A DNA stretch of 64,000 bases from Gammaproteobacteria bacterium DTU037 (GCA_001513025.1 LFRZ01000082.1:38145-102144); one strand, 5' to 3'; positions 27,670 to 37,930 are shown, counted from the first letter of the stretch. A program made the numbers and translations. Notes: a model not told the origin generated them from the sequence alone.

Positions 27670-29058
27670 CTATATAGCGTGTGTTATAGCGTACTCGGCA
27701 GCCTTATCGTGTGCACAATACTGATCAAATAGCTGGCAAACGGCTAAGGTAAATAAACGGCCTGAGGGCGTCATTTGCAACGAATGTTCAGTAAGGGTCA
27801 GCAGCCCGTCATGTTGCATGTGTTCTAACAGAGGCCATTGCTCACGTAAGTACTCTTTTAGGTTGATCTTATGGCGTTGCTCAATCCTGGCAAAATCAAC
27901 TCTAAACTGACAGGTTAAAGCTTGAATAATGCTGCGTCTAATATGATCGTCACTCTTGCAGAATAGTCCTTGTGCCGCGGGCAGCTGTTGATTGTTGCAG
28001 GCCATTTTGTAAGCGTTGACATCATGGGTGTTTTGATAATACAGATGTCCTAAATGACTGATGGCCGATAGACCAAAACCTATAATGTCGCAATTGGGGA
28101 AGGCACCATGGTCTTGCAGGTTATACTGTAAAACATCCTGTTCTTGGACAAAGGCAAACTCATCATCGGCTAAAGCAAAGTGTCCCATGCCAATATAGTG
28201 GTAGCCGGCATCGCTGAGTTGTTGTTGGGCGTTATGCAACATCTGCTCTATATCTGCCGAGCACGGTAAGTCCTGCGCATTAATACGTTTTTGAATAGGA
28301 TGCTTATTGGGCTGATGCTGAAAGCCTTGTACGATAATTCGATCAGCGCCTAGATTTAATATGTCTGCGAGTGTTTGTGCAAAGGCTTGCGGGGTTTGCT
28401 TGGGTAAACCATACATCAGACTGATATTAACAGTGCGAAATTGTAAGGTGCGCGCCGCCTCTACCAGTGTTTGTGTTTGTTCAATACTTTGTAATCGATT
28501 AATGGCGCGCTGGACTGTTGGATCAAGCCCCACCGCTTCAATATTAACGCGGTTAAAACCAATATCACGTAACATGCCCATGGTTGACCAGTCGGTTTCA
28601 CGCGGGTCAATATCAATACTGTATTGGCTAAAGTTGTCGCTGACTATATTGAAGTTATCTTTGAGGCAGTCCATCAATTGCCGCAGTTCGGCAGGGTTTA
28701 GAAAGGTTGGTGTGCCACCACCAAAATGCAGCTGTTTAATTTGCTGATGAGTATTGATCTGTTGCGCAACTAAGCGAATTTCTTGCTCTAAACTCTGCAA
28801 GTAAGCGCTGCTACGACTGCGATCCTTGGTTACTATATTTTTTGCGGTACAGTAGTAACATGCATTAGCACAAAAAGGAATATTAACGCTAAGCGCTAAA
28901 GATCGTTGTGCTTTGTCACTGTCGCGCAGGGCGCTAAAGCGTTCAAATGCACTGATTGGCTGCTGAAAATGATCAGATGAAGGGTATGAGCTGTCTTGTT
29001 TATCAAGGCGATGGTAGGTGTTAAATAATTGTGAGCTCCACCCTGGGCTGTTGGTCAT
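27670..29058 (-). CDS. HemN-like radical SAM protein with altered active site
   Basis: Length (462 residues) and overall sequence match oxygen-independent coproporphyrinogen III oxidase HemN, and the place beside anr is that of hemN in P. aeruginosa. The radical-SAM CX3CX2C is intact (Cys63, Cys67, Cys70), as are GGGTPT and INRLQ. Compared with E. coli HemN as I remember it, many functional residues differ: the fourth Cys is Ala72, the SAM-binding Tyr is Ser57 and His is Asn59, GVQD reads EAVG, DLIYG reads SLMYG, FNYAH reads QGFQH and MDHFA reads MGHFA. The frame is intact and a perfect Anr promoter precedes it. It may be a repurposed paralogue or a degenerate copy; I would not call it HemN. 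Confidence 0.8.
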   Translation of the reverse strand: MTNSPGWSSQLFNTYHRLDKQDSSYPSSDHFQQPISAFERFSALRDSDKAQRSLALSVNIPFCANACYYCTAKNIVTKDRSRSSAYLQSLEQEIRLVAQQINTHQQIKQLHFGGGTPTFLNPAELRQLMDCLKDNFNIVSDNFSQYSIDIDPRETDWSTMGMLRDIGFNRVNIEAVGLDPTVQRAINRLQSIEQTQTLVEAARTLQFRTVNISLMYGLPKQTPQAFAQTLADILNLGADRIIVQGFQHQPNKHPIQKRINAQDLPCSADIEQMLHNAQQQLSDAGYHYIGMGHFALADDEFAFVQEQDVLQYNLQDHGAFPNCDIIGFGLSAISHLGHLYYQNTHDVNAYKMACNNQQLPAAQGLFCKSDDHIRRSIIQALTCQFRVDFARIEQRHKINLKEYLREQWPLLEHMQHDGLLTLTEHSLQMTPSGRLFTLAVCQLFDQYCAHDKAAEYAITHAI

Positions 29059-29094
29059 GTCACCTAAACTCCTTGAACGCTAGCATTGTGAGCG

Positions 29095-29136
29095 AGTATA
29101 GGGGGCCTTTAGGTGAAGACTCTTGATCTGTATCAA
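29095..29136 (-). promoter_or_regulatory. Anr-dependent class II promoter of the hemN-like gene
   Basis: TTGAT-CTGT-ATCAA (29123-29136) is a perfect palindromic Anr/FNR box. On the minus strand TATACT (29100-29095) starts 22 bases beyond its edge, exactly where the -10 lies when the box is centred at -41.5. Predicted start is near 29088, giving a leader of about 30 bases before ATG 29058. Confidence 0.85.
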
Positions 29137-29161
29137 GCCTATTTATGTGAACTAGGTTTTA

Positions 29162-29845
29162 TTAATGACCCATTAACCAATGTTGATGGGGGCCCGGTAG
29201 GGTCCATAGGCCATAAAGAATCACCAGTGCGCCTGCGGCATAGCGAACATTTTGTTTGCGTAAAAATGCAGTCACGCGCTCTGCAGCTAAACCTGAAGCC
29301 AGTAACACCGGCCAGGTGCCTAGGCCAAAAGTGAACATAAGCAGTGCGCTGGTGGCTGCATCACCTTGGCTGGCAGTCCAAAAAAGCGTGCTATAGACCA
29401 AACCACAAGGTAACCAGCCCCAGAGTGCGCCAAGCAATAGTGCATGTGGAGTACTTTTAACTGGCAGTAAGCGTCCAGCCACGGGCTGAATATATTTCCA
29501 GAGGTGGCGACCTAGACTTTCAATGCGGGTTAAACCATGCCACCAGCCCGCTAGATATAAGCCGAGGCTGATTAAGAGTAGCGCCGCTATAACCCGTAGC
29601 GCGGCGGCGGCTGGCGTTTGCTCAACGGCCCACCCCAACAGCCCGAATAAGAAGCCTGCCACGGCATAGCTACTGACACGGCCTAAGTTGTAGGCGATGA
29701 TCATCCGCAAGCGATGCTGTTGCTGTTGCGCTGGAATACTTAAGGTCAGGGCGCCCATTAGTCCGCCACACATACCGAGGCAGTGGCCGGCGCCGAGTAA
29801 ACCCAAAATAAAAGCCGAGGCTAGCAGTGGAAATAAATCAGCCAT
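29162..29845 (-). CDS. SafE/TauE-like (DsbD_2) membrane protein of the cco cluster
   Basis: This 227-residue protein has about six membrane helices and the conserved GLLGAGHCLGMCGGLMGAL segment near the N-terminus, and GWLPCGLVYSTL in the middle; both carry cysteines suited to metal or thiol chemistry. Homologues lie next to ccoS in many proteobacteria and are suspected of a role in copper supply to cbb3 oxidase. It follows ccoS with a 1-base gap. Function is inferred from location. Confidence 0.8.
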   Translation of the reverse strand: MADLFPLLASAFILGLLGAGHCLGMCGGLMGALTLSIPAQQQQHRLRMIIAYNLGRVSSYAVAGFLFGLLGWAVEQTPAAAALRVIAALLLISLGLYLAGWWHGLTRIESLGRHLWKYIQPVAGRLLPVKSTPHALLLGALWGWLPCGLVYSTLFWTASQGDAATSALLMFTFGLGTWPVLLASGLAAERVTAFLRKQNVRYAAGALVILYGLWTLPGPHQHWLMGH

Positions 29846-29846
29846 G

Positions 29847-30050
29847 CTATTGCTCTTCTGTTGTGCTGTTCTGTGTACTGCGGTGTTTCATGCCCGCCGT
29901 ATGCATGGGGTCTTCATCATCAAATAAAATGCTATGTGCTGGGCCGTCTAAATCCTCGTATTGACCATTATCAACGGCCCAGAAAAATAACCAAATCGCT
30001 AGCGCAACAATAATCATTGCTACAGGGATCATTACATATAAAGCTGCCAT
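29847..30050 (-). CDS. ccoS: cbb3 oxidase maturation protein CcoS
   Basis: CcoS is a small membrane protein required for cofactor insertion into cbb3 oxidase. The 67 residues have one N-terminal helix (ALYVMIPVAMIIVALAIWLF) followed by FFWAVDNGQYEDLDGPAHSI, which is diagnostic. It is between ccoI and the SafE-like gene, as usual. Confidence 0.95.
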   Translation of the reverse strand: MAALYVMIPVAMIIVALAIWLFFWAVDNGQYEDLDGPAHSILFDDEDPMHTAGMKHRSTQNSTTEEQ

Positions 30051-30078
30051 GTTATGCCTCGCTAAAACAGGTTTAAAT

Positions 30079-32484
30079 TCAATTACTTAAGCGGGTTAGG
30101 CGTAGTGCGTTTAAGACGACTAACAGGGAACTGAGTGACATGCCCAATGCTGCCCAGCCTGGGGTTACCCAGCCCACTGCGGCAAAGGGGATGACCAAGC
30201 CATTGTACAGGGTTGCCCAGCTCAGGTTTTCTATAATCACTCGACGGGTTTTTTTAGCTACGGCTAAGGCGCTGACTAAACTGCTCAGACTGTTGGATAG
30301 TAAAATCGCGTCAGCGGTGGTTTTCGCTAAGTCAGTTGCGCTGCCCATGGCGATGCTGATATCAGCAGCGGCCAGCACTGGGACATCATTGACGCCATCA
30401 CCGAGCATCAGCACGTGGCGGCCTTGAGCATGTAGCTCTTTAAGTACCTGCAACTTGTCATCGGGGGTGAGGCCGCCGCGGGCATCCTCGATCTGTAATT
30501 GCTCGGCAATCTGTTGCACCATCGGCGAGCTGTCGCCGGAGAGTAACAGTACCTTCCAGCCGCGGGCACGGCAGGTCTCGAGCAGGGCAGGTGCGTCAGC
30601 ACGTAACTGATCGTCTAATGCAAACCATGCTAAAGGTTGCTGGGTATCACCAAGCAGTAGCCACTGACCTTGCTCGCTAGGCATTGCAGGTGTTGGGTAC
30701 GCGCCCAGAGCGCTGACATAGTCAGGGCGGCCAATGCGTAGCCGTCTGTTGTTGACTGAGCCTTCTAAGCCTAAGCCTGGCGCGCTGCTGACATCTTGCG
30801 CAGCTGTTATGCTGCGGCCAAAAGCGCGTGCAATAGGGTGTTCTGAGTGGCTTTCTAAAGCGGCAGCCAACGCTAGGCACTGGGTTTCACTGAGCTGTGC
30901 TAGAGGTAAGATGTGTTTGAGCGTGAGTTTACCTTCAGTCAGCGTACCCGTTTTATCAAAAATAACCGTGTCGACCTTTTGAAAGCTTTCCAGTACATGG
31001 CCTTTAGTAATCAGTAGGCCAAGCTTGTGCAAGGAGCCGGTTGCAGCAGTAAGGGCGGTTGGCGTGGCCAGCGACAATGCGCAAGGGCAGGTGGCGACGA
31101 GCAGTGATAAAACAATCCAAAATGCTCTGGACGAGTCAACTTGCCACCAGATCAGGCCCACCACGGCGGCAATCAGGAGCACGCTAATTAAGAACCATTG
31201 GGCAACCGTATCTGCCAGTTCAGCAAGGCGCGGTTTGAGTGATTGTGCGCGTTCTAGCAGGCGCACTATGGCGGATAATTGAGTCTCTTCACCTAGAGCT
31301 AATACGGCTATGCTGAGTGGGCCTTCAATATTTAATGTGCCTGCGACCACTGTGTCCCCGGGGTTTTTCGCTAAAGGTAGATATTCACCGGTCAGCAGCG
31401 ATTCATCAATGCTCGAACTGCCGGTGAGAATACGACCGTCGGCTGGAATCAGATGCCCGGGAGGCACGAGTAGTGAGTCACCTTGTTGCAGTTCGCTGAG
31501 TAAAATACGCTCACTGCTGCCGTCTGCATTTAAGCGCAAGCAAGAGGCGGGTAATAAGTTGACCAGCTGTGTCGTGGCTGCCGAGGTGCGCTCACGGGCG
31601 CGGCGTTCAAGATAACGTCCGGACAGTAAAAACAGAGCAAACATACCGGCGGCATCAAAATATAAATCACCTTGGCCGGTGAGTGTTGACCAAATGCCAG
31701 CGCCGTAGGCCCCAGCGATGGCTAAAGAAACAGAGACGTCCATGGTTAAGTGGCGTGTGCGTAAATCACGCAGAGCACCACGGAAAAACTCACTGCTGCA
31801 ATAAAATACAATCGGCGTGGTTAAGATTAAACTTGTCCAGCGCAGTAAGCGATCCATTGCTTCGGATAAATCTAGATTAAATTCCGGCCAAGTGGCCATC
31901 GAAGCCATCATCACTTGCATCCATAAAATACCTGCCACGCCAAGTTTGCGTAGGGCGCGGCGGTTATCGGACTGCATTTGTTCGCTGACTGTGTCGGGTT
32001 GCCAAGGGTGTGCCGCGTAACCGATATGACGAATGGTCTTGAGCAATTCAGATAGCACAATCTGCTCTGCATCCCAGCGGATACTTAAACGATGGTTGCT
32101 CAGATTGAGTGATGTTTCCAATACGCCAGGTAATTGTCTAAGATGTTTTTCAATTAACCAGCCGCATGCTGCACAGGTGATACCTTCGATCAGTAGTTTG
32201 GTTTCGCTGATAGTGCCTGAGGTGCTGACAAAAGGTTTTTGAATGTCTTTGCGATCAAGTAATAGGAGTTCATCTGGCAATACGCCAGGTAGCGCTTCGG
32301 GATTGGCCGAGGGTTCGCTGCGGTGTTGGTAATAACTTTCTAGGCCGCCGGCGATAATGGTTTGTGCAACAGCTTGGCAGCCAGGACAGCAAAAGACGCG
32401 AGCTTCCTGCAGGACAACGGCAGTAAAAGCATCCCCTGTTAAAACAGGTAAACCGCAGTGAAAACAGGATAAAGGCGCAGCCAT
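30079..32484 (-). CDS. ccoI: Copper-translocating P-type ATPase CcoI
   Basis: CcoI exports copper for assembly of the CuB centre of cbb3 oxidase. The 801-residue protein has an N-terminal Cys motif (CFHCGLP ... CCPGC), a heavy-metal-associated domain with GITCAACGWLIEK (about residue 95), eight membrane helices, the intramembrane CPC motif (ATCPCALSLATP, about 465), the phosphorylation site FDKTGTLTEG (about 510) and the hinge GDGVNDVPVLA. It is the third gene of ccoGHIS. Confidence 0.95.
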   Translation of the reverse strand: MAAPLSCFHCGLPVLTGDAFTAVVLQEARVFCCPGCQAVAQTIIAGGLESYYQHRSEPSANPEALPGVLPDELLLLDRKDIQKPFVSTSGTISETKLLIEGITCAACGWLIEKHLRQLPGVLETSLNLSNHRLSIRWDAEQIVLSELLKTIRHIGYAAHPWQPDTVSEQMQSDNRRALRKLGVAGILWMQVMMASMATWPEFNLDLSEAMDRLLRWTSLILTTPIVFYCSSEFFRGALRDLRTRHLTMDVSVSLAIAGAYGAGIWSTLTGQGDLYFDAAGMFALFLLSGRYLERRARERTSAATTQLVNLLPASCLRLNADGSSERILLSELQQGDSLLVPPGHLIPADGRILTGSSSIDESLLTGEYLPLAKNPGDTVVAGTLNIEGPLSIAVLALGEETQLSAIVRLLERAQSLKPRLAELADTVAQWFLISVLLIAAVVGLIWWQVDSSRAFWIVLSLLVATCPCALSLATPTALTAATGSLHKLGLLITKGHVLESFQKVDTVIFDKTGTLTEGKLTLKHILPLAQLSETQCLALAAALESHSEHPIARAFGRSITAAQDVSSAPGLGLEGSVNNRRLRIGRPDYVSALGAYPTPAMPSEQGQWLLLGDTQQPLAWFALDDQLRADAPALLETCRARGWKVLLLSGDSSPMVQQIAEQLQIEDARGGLTPDDKLQVLKELHAQGRHVLMLGDGVNDVPVLAAADISIAMGSATDLAKTTADAILLSNSLSSLVSALAVAKKTRRVIIENLSWATLYNGLVIPFAAVGWVTPGWAALGMSLSSLLVVLNALRLTRLSN

Positions 32485-32515
32485 AATAGTCAGCTATCTA
32501 TAAGTAAAACAGGGT

Positions 32516-32545
32516 CCACTGAGGCCTGTTTTAACAGGCCCGTGG
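32516..32545 (-). repeat. Hairpin in the ccoH-ccoI spacer
   Basis: GGCCTGTT, TT, AACAGGCC (32523-32540) is perfect, extended by CCAC/GTGG across a small bulge. No T-run follows, so it is more likely to tune stability or relative expression than to stop transcription. Confidence 0.45.
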
Positions 32546-32553
32546 AGTTAGGC

Positions 32554-33054
32554 TCAATCGCCTAATGTGATCGGTTGGCCGCTTACCAAGGTTTGCTCTT
32601 CAAATAAACGCCACTGGGCATCATTCTCTAAGCCTAAAATCTCAACAAAGCGGCGTCCCTGAATATCTTCTTGCAGTAGACCGCGGTACACATCAGTGTC
32701 TACGGGCTGCAGTACGATACGGCGATCACGCTCTGGTTGTGTGGGTGAAATTAAGTTGAGCACTAGGTGCTGTGGTCTGCTTTGACCGGTTAGAACGAAC
32801 TCAGCGTGGCCAAGGTCGCTATCTAAACGCAAGGTGCCGCCTATGTTTAATTGCTCGGCCAGTCTTTCACGCTCAAGCGAGGTATTAATTCCTTTGCCGG
32901 CATCGTAGTAGTTATCAACCACTAGGCTGTCGGCGTTACGGATCGATATTGTCAGTAAAGACAGCCCGAGCACCACAGAGAAACTGAGCATTCCAATGAT
33001 AAACCAAGGCCAAAACTCTTTATACCAGGGTAAAACATTGTTATCGGGCTGCAT
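32554..33054 (-). CDS. ccoH: FixH/CcoH family cbb3 oxidase assembly protein
   Basis: A 166-residue membrane protein with an N-terminal WY-rich segment and one helix ([23 protein letters not shown]), then a periplasmic domain starting [18 protein letters not shown]. This is the CcoH/FixH pattern; the protein is needed for stable cbb3 oxidase assembly. It is 14 bases after ccoG. Confidence 0.92.
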   Translation of the reverse strand: MQPDNNVLPWYKEFWPWFIIGMLSFSVVLGLSLLTISIRNADSLVVDNYYDAGKGINTSLERERLAEQLNIGGTLRLDSDLGHAEFVLTGQSRPQHLVLNLISPTQPERDRRIVLQPVDTDVYRGLLQEDIQGRRFVEILGLENDAQWRLFEEQTLVSGQPITLGD

Positions 33055-33068
33055 ACAATATCCTTTAA

Positions 33069-34472
33069 TTAACGAAAGGTGGGGCCGAGGAAACGGCTTT
33101 CAGCTGTTCTGTGGATGCTAGGATCATCTTCAGAATGGATTTTAAACTCGATGCTGTTGGTACTTGACGGAATATCTTCAGGATCAATCGAGATGGATAC
33201 TGGGATCGATAAAATTTCACCGGCCGCAGCAGGGATTTTATTTTTACCTTCAAGGATTAAGCCGTTAAGGCCGCTGGCTTCAATCACAAATATATGATCT
33301 GTTTGATCTTTGTTCATGATTTTTAGCGTGTACACGTTTTCGATACGACCTTCTTGGTTTTCACGGTAAGGCGTACGGTCTTTTAGGACATTAAGCTCAA
33401 CCAAGGTGCGGTTGAATACAGTGTAAGCAAACAGGCTACTCATAATCATCAAAGCAACAGCATAGCCAATCAGGCGAGGGCGGACCAGTTTGGTTTTCTG
33501 CCCAGATAAGTTGTGCTCGGTAGTGTAGCTGATTAAGCCTTTTGGATAGCCAACTTTGAGCATGACATCATCGCAAGCATCAATACAGGCCGCGCAGCCG
33601 ATACAGGCAATCTGTAGGCCATCACGAATATCAATACCGGTCGGGCAGACATGTACACAGAGTTTACAGTCAATACAGTCGCCTAAACCTTGTGCCTTAT
33701 AGTCACTGCCTTTTTTACGCGGACCACGGTTTTCTCCGCGTTCTGGATCGTAAGAAACAATCAGCGTGTCTTTGTCGAACATCACACTTTGAAAGCGTGA
33801 GTAGGGGCACATATGGATGCAGACTTGCTCGCGTAACCAGCCTGCGTTGAGGTAGGTCAGTAAGGTGAAAAAGCCCACCCAGAAATACGCCCAACCATCA
33901 GCATTGCCAGTGATGAGGTCCATGGCGAGTTCGCGAACCGGAGAAAAATAACCGACAAAAGTAAAGCCAGTTGCAAAACCAATGCTGATCCAAAGGATAT
34001 GTTTAGCGGTTTTACGTAAGAATTTGTTTGCCGACATTGGCGCTTTGTCGAGCTTCATGCGTGCATTACGGTCACCTTCAGTGACTTTTTCGCACCACAT
34101 AAATACCCAGGTCCATACGCTTTGTGGGCAGGTATAGCCACACCAAACGCGTCCAGCAAATACGGTAATAAAGAATAAACCGAAGGCGCAGATAATCAGT
34201 AACCACGATAGCAACATAAAGTCTTGTGGCCAGAAGGTGGCACCAAATACATAAAATTTTCGCTCAGGCAGGTTCCACCAAACAGCTTGGCGATCCCCCC
34301 ATTGCAGCCAGACAGTACCTAGAAATAGAGTAAATAAGAACAGCCCTGAAACGATACGAATATTGCGGAAGATGCCGGTAAACGCACGTGTATAGATCGC
34401 CTCGCGTTTAGCGTAGAGGTCAACATTGGGGGCTTTAGGTGTAACGTTTTTTACAGGAATTTGCTCAGTCAT
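33069..34472 (-). CDS. ccoG: CcoG, polyferredoxin-like cupric reductase for cbb3 assembly
   Basis: CcoG (RdxA/FixG) carries two 4Fe-4S clusters and reduces Cu(II) for CcoI. The 467-residue protein has about five membrane helices, [10 protein letters not shown], the ferredoxin motifs [14 protein letters not shown] and [13 protein letters not shown], and a C-terminal periplasmic immunoglobulin-like domain (about 350-467). It begins only 29 bases after a terminator-like hairpin behind ccoP1, so it is either a partial read-through product of the oxidase operon or has a promoter inside ccoP1. Confidence 0.96.
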   Translation of the reverse strand: MTEQIPVKNVTPKAPNVDLYAKREAIYTRAFTGIFRNIRIVSGLFLFTLFLGTVWLQWGDRQAVWWNLPERKFYVFGATFWPQDFMLLSWLLIICAFGLFFITVFAGRVWCGYTCPQSVWTWVFMWCEKVTEGDRNARMKLDKAPMSANKFLRKTAKHILWISIGFATGFTFVGYFSPVRELAMDLITGNADGWAYFWVGFFTLLTYLNAGWLREQVCIHMCPYSRFQSVMFDKDTLIVSYDPERGENRGPRKKGSDYKAQGLGDCIDCKLCVHVCPTGIDIRDGLQIACIGCAACIDACDDVMLKVGYPKGLISYTTEHNLSGQKTKLVRPRLIGYAVALMIMSSLFAYTVFNRTLVELNVLKDRTPYRENQEGRIENVYTLKIMNKDQTDHIFVIEASGLNGLILEGKNKIPAAAGEILSIPVSISIDPEDIPSSTNSIEFKIHSEDDPSIHRTAESRFLGPTFR

Positions 34473-34493
34473 CAGGTTGCACCACTGCGGTTT

Positions 34494-34526
34494 TTAAAAT
34501 ATCCGGCCAGTCAAAGACTGGCCGGA
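34494..34526 (-). terminator. Terminator-like hairpin between ccoP1 and ccoG
   Basis: TCCGGCCAGTC pairs with GACTGGCCGGA (34502-34526), an 11-base-pair stem with a 3-base loop; on the minus strand TATTTTAAAAA follows. It separates the first ccoNOQP operon from ccoGHIS. Confidence 0.75.
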
Positions 34527-34601
34527 ATAAACTTATAACTGCTGTGTATGATACGCCTTCAGACGTTCCGGCGCAGGGTGGCAGCATGTCGCAGGCATCA
34601 G

Positions 34602-35516
34602 TTATTGATCCTTGGTACCTTGCGATAGGCTATACACATAAGCAGCTAATAAGTGAACTTTGTCATTACCCAAGAAGTTTTCTTGAGCCGGCATTTGCCC
34701 GTTACGGCCATGACGAATGGTTTGTTGAACCTGGCTAAAACTTGATCCATACAACCATGTTTTATCCGTCAAGTTAGGTGCACCCAGTAGGTGATTACCT
34801 GTGCCTTCAGGGCCATGACAGGCTACGCACATTGTGTTGTACGACTGTTGACCTGCCTCAAGGTTAATGCCTTCAGGGTTTTTTAATCCTGATAAACTGC
34901 GCACATAACCGGCCACGTTTTTCACGCCTTCATTGCCTAGCGCTGCTTCCCAACCTGGCATAGCAGCATTACGGCCTTTCAGGATCGTAACTTTAATGGT
35001 TTCAGCATCGCCGCCCCAGATCCAATCATTGTCGGTCAGATTAGGGAAACCGTGTGCGCCTTTGGCGTCAGAGCCGTGGCATACCGAACAGTTGGACGCA
35101 AATAGACGGCCACCCATTTTTAATGCAGCGTCATCTTTAGCAACTTCTGCAATAGGCATGGCTGCGTACTTGGCAAAAATAGGGCCATATTTCCCATCAG
35201 CCTTAGCTATTTCGCGGTCATACTGTTTGGTGGATGTCCAGCCGCCATCATAGCCCGGCAAGATACCTTTCCAGTTACCCATGCCTGGGTAAAGCACAAG
35301 ATAGCCAACAGCAAAGATTAGGGTGCCGACAAACAGCATAAACCACCAGCGTGGCAGTGGGTTGTCATACTCTTCAATGCCGTCGTATATATGGCCTAAG
35401 GTTTGGTCAGTAGTATCACTGCGCTGACCTTTACGTGTGGCAAAAATCAGCCACGTCAGTGCCAATAAAGTACCTGTCGTAAGAATTACGATGTACCAAC
35501 TCCAGAAAGAAGTCAT
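34602..35516 (-). CDS. ccoP: cbb3 oxidase diheme subunit CcoP (copy 1)
   Basis: CcoP feeds electrons into the oxidase. The 304-residue protein has two N-terminal membrane helices ([39 protein letters not shown]) and two cytochrome c domains with CSVCH and CVACH plus distal Met residues ([16 protein letters not shown]). It overlaps ccoQ by 4 bases. Copy 2 at 38134-39054 is close in sequence. Confidence 0.96.
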   Translation of the reverse strand: MTSFWSWYIVILTTGTLLALTWLIFATRKGQRSDTTDQTLGHIYDGIEEYDNPLPRWWFMLFVGTLIFAVGYLVLYPGMGNWKGILPGYDGGWTSTKQYDREIAKADGKYGPIFAKYAAMPIAEVAKDDAALKMGGRLFASNCSVCHGSDAKGAHGFPNLTDNDWIWGGDAETIKVTILKGRNAAMPGWEAALGNEGVKNVAGYVRSLSGLKNPEGINLEAGQQSYNTMCVACHGPEGTGNHLLGAPNLTDKTWLYGSSFSQVQQTIRHGRNGQMPAQENFLGNDKVHLLAAYVYSLSQGTKDQ

Positions 35517-35701
35517 TGGTTATTGCTCCTGGATATGTCTTTATTCAGTACGCTAGAAGGCGGCTCTTCGTCAGCGAAGGGTAAGTTTGCCGCTTCATCA
35601 AAGCTGGATTTACGCTTGCTGTTGTAGGCCCAAAATACTAGGCCTACAAAGGCTACGAAAATGAGTGCTGTACCTAAGCCGCGAAGAGTTCCGATATCCA
35701 T
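35513..35701 (-). CDS. ccoQ: cbb3 oxidase small subunit CcoQ (copy 1)
   Basis: A 62-residue single-helix protein ([20 protein letters not shown], then [14 protein letters not shown]). CcoQ stabilises the core complex and its link to CcoP. It lies between ccoO (5-base gap) and ccoP (4-base overlap). Confidence 0.95.
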   Translation of the reverse strand: MDIGTLRGLGTALIFVAFVGLVFWAYNSKRKSSFDEAANLPFADEEPPSSVLNKDISRSNNQ

Positions 35702-35706
35702 GAACG

Positions 35707-36318
35707 TTACCGTTTATTCTTAATGTATGTGCCAAGAACTTGCAGGTAGGCCACTACAGCCTCCATTTCAGTCTTGCCCTTAACCGCAGCTACTGCACCG
35801 CTGATGTCTTCGTCGGTGTAAGGCACGCCTAACCAGCGCATGGCTTCAATTTTAGCCACAGTATCTTTGCCATCTAAGGTGTTTTCTACTAACCAAGGGT
35901 AAGCAGGCATCTTAGACTCGGGTACAACGTTGCGTGGGTTGTACAGGTGCGCACGGTGCCAGTCATCTGAGTAACGGCCGCCAACGCGAGCCAAGTCAGG
36001 ACCGGTACGCTTAGAGCCCCACAAGAAGGGGTGCTCGTACACGCTTTCACCCGCGACAGAGTAGTGGCCGTAGCGCTCGGTTTCAGCACGGAACGGGCGG
36101 ATCATCTGTGAGTGGCATTGCACGCAGCCTTCACGAATATAGATGTCACGACCTTCCAGTTGCAATGCAGTGTAAGGCTTGAGGCCATCGACAGGCTCGT
36201 TCACCATGTCTTGGAAAAACAAGGGAACGATTTGTACAAGACCACCAATGCTTACTGCAATCACCATAAAAAGCGCGAGTAAACCAACGTTTTTTTCAAC
36301 GCGTTCATGCTGTTTCAT
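35707..36318 (-). CDS. ccoO: cbb3 oxidase monoheme subunit CcoO (copy 1)
   Basis: CcoO is the membrane-anchored cytochrome c of the core complex. The 203-residue protein has one N-terminal helix ([20 protein letters not shown]) and one heme c site [12 protein letters not shown]. The start overlaps the ccoN stop by one base. It differs from copy 2 at the heme motif (CVQCH here, CVGCH there). Confidence 0.96.
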   Translation of the reverse strand: MKQHERVEKNVGLLALFMVIAVSIGGLVQIVPLFFQDMVNEPVDGLKPYTALQLEGRDIYIREGCVQCHSQMIRPFRAETERYGHYSVAGESVYEHPFLWGSKRTGPDLARVGGRYSDDWHRAHLYNPRNVVPESKMPAYPWLVENTLDGKDTVAKIEAMRWLGVPYTDEDISGAVAAVKGKTEMEAVVAYLQVLGTYIKNKR

Positions 36319-37760
36319 TAGTGAGCTTCTCCAACAGTAAAGCGAGCGTGTGCATTCGCTTTTTCAGTGTCTGACGCGCGTACTGTACGCCATGTGTTGT
36401 ATGCCATAAACAGCATACCGGTTAAGAAGAAGATGCCGCCGATCATACGTACTAAGTAACCGTAGTGACCTGCTTCTAACGCTTCAACGAAGGAGTACGT
36501 CAGAGTGCCGTCTTGGTTAATTGCACGCCACATCAGGCCTTGCATAATACCGTTGACCCACATAGAGGCGATGTACAACACCGTACCGACTGTAGCCAGC
36601 CAGAAGTGTGTGTTAATCAGCGCAACACTGTGCATTTGCTCACGGCCAAAGAGGCGCGGAATTAAGTGGTAGAGCGAACCAATGGTCACCATTGCGACCC
36701 AGCCCAAAGCACCGGCGTGTACGTGGCCGACAGTCCAGTCAGTGTAGTGGGATAAGGCGTTAACAGTTTTAATCGCCATCATCGGACCTTCAAAGGTCGA
36801 CATACCGTAGAAGGCAAGCGATACAACCAAGAAGCGCAAGATTGGGTCGGTACGTAATTTGTGCCAAGCACCTGATAAGGTCATCATACCGTTGATCATG
36901 CCACCCCATGAAGGCGCCAATAAAATCAAGGACATTGCCATACCCAGTGATTGTGCCCAGTCAGGCAGTGCTGTGTAATGCAAGTGGTGCGGACCCGCCC
37001 AGATGTACACAGTGATCAGAGCCCAGAAGTGCACAATCGACAAGCGGTAGGAATAAATCGGACGGCCTGCTTGCTTAGGTACGAAGTAGTACATCATACC
37101 CAAGAAACCTGTGGTCAAGAAGAAACCTACAGCGTTATGTCCGTACCACCATTGCACCATAGCGTCTGTCGCGCCTGAGTACAGCGAGTAGGATTTAAAC
37201 CAAGTCACTGGAATCGACATATGGTTAACGATATGCAGCATCGCTGTCACTAGGATAAACGCACCGAAGAACCAGTTACCCACATAAATGTGAGAGGTTT
37301 TGCGTTTAGCGATAGTGCCAAAAAAGACCACTGCATAAGCCACCCAAACGATAGCCAGAAGAATAGCGATTGGCCACTCTAGCTCAGCGTATTCTTTAGT
37401 GGTGGTATAGCCTAGTGGTAATGTGATGGCAGCCATCACAATCACTAACTGCCAACCCCAGAAGGTAAATGCAGCTAAACCGTCAGAAAACAAACGTGTT
37501 TGTGAGGTACGTTGCACCACATAGTAGGATGTGGCAAACAATGCACTACCACCAAATGCAAAGATTACTGCGTTGGTGTGTAAGGGACGGAGCCTGCCGA
37601 AGCTGGTCCAGGGAAGGTTAAAGTTCATTTCGGGCCAGACTAATTGCGCTGCAATTAGGACACCGATACTCATACCTACGATACCCCAGACCACCGTCAT
37701 GATGGCGAACTGGCGTACAACCTTGTAGTTATAAGCATTCTCTTGGATTGCTGTGCTCAT
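36318..37760 (-). CDS. ccoN: cbb3 oxidase catalytic subunit CcoN (copy 1)
   Basis: CcoN reduces O2 and pumps protons. The 480-residue protein has 12 predicted helices and the CuB/heme ligands in [26 protein letters not shown] and [11 protein letters not shown], with the catalytic Tyr in [14 protein letters not shown] use ATG 37760 ([14 protein letters not shown]) with GGAAG about 8 bases upstream instead of the longer start at 37856. In pseudomonads copy 1 is usually the constitutive oxidase; no strong Anr site is seen close to it. Confidence 0.96.
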   Translation of the reverse strand: MSTAIQENAYNYKVVRQFAIMTVVWGIVGMSIGVLIAAQLVWPEMNFNLPWTSFGRLRPLHTNAVIFAFGGSALFATSYYVVQRTSQTRLFSDGLAAFTFWGWQLVIVMAAITLPLGYTTTKEYAELEWPIAILLAIVWVAYAVVFFGTIAKRKTSHIYVGNWFFGAFILVTAMLHIVNHMSIPVTWFKSYSLYSGATDAMVQWWYGHNAVGFFLTTGFLGMMYYFVPKQAGRPIYSYRLSIVHFWALITVYIWAGPHHLHYTALPDWAQSLGMAMSLILLAPSWGGMINGMMTLSGAWHKLRTDPILRFLVVSLAFYGMSTFEGPMMAIKTVNALSHYTDWTVGHVHAGALGWVAMVTIGSLYHLIPRLFGREQMHSVALINTHFWLATVGTVLYIASMWVNGIMQGLMWRAINQDGTLTYSFVEALEAGHYGYLVRMIGGIFFLTGMLFMAYNTWRTVRASDTEKANAHARFTVGEAH

Positions 37761-37930
37761 GCTAAGACTTCCACGGGTAATGGATTGTTCGGAATTAAAT
37801 CGCCGACAAGTATGGGCAAAGCACAAAGCCATTGCAATCAGTACGTCTTTTAACACGACCGAGCAATGGGTTTATAACTACAAATTAACGTCTAACGATG
37901 TTTCTTTTATAGGCTAAGCAACGTAAAACA

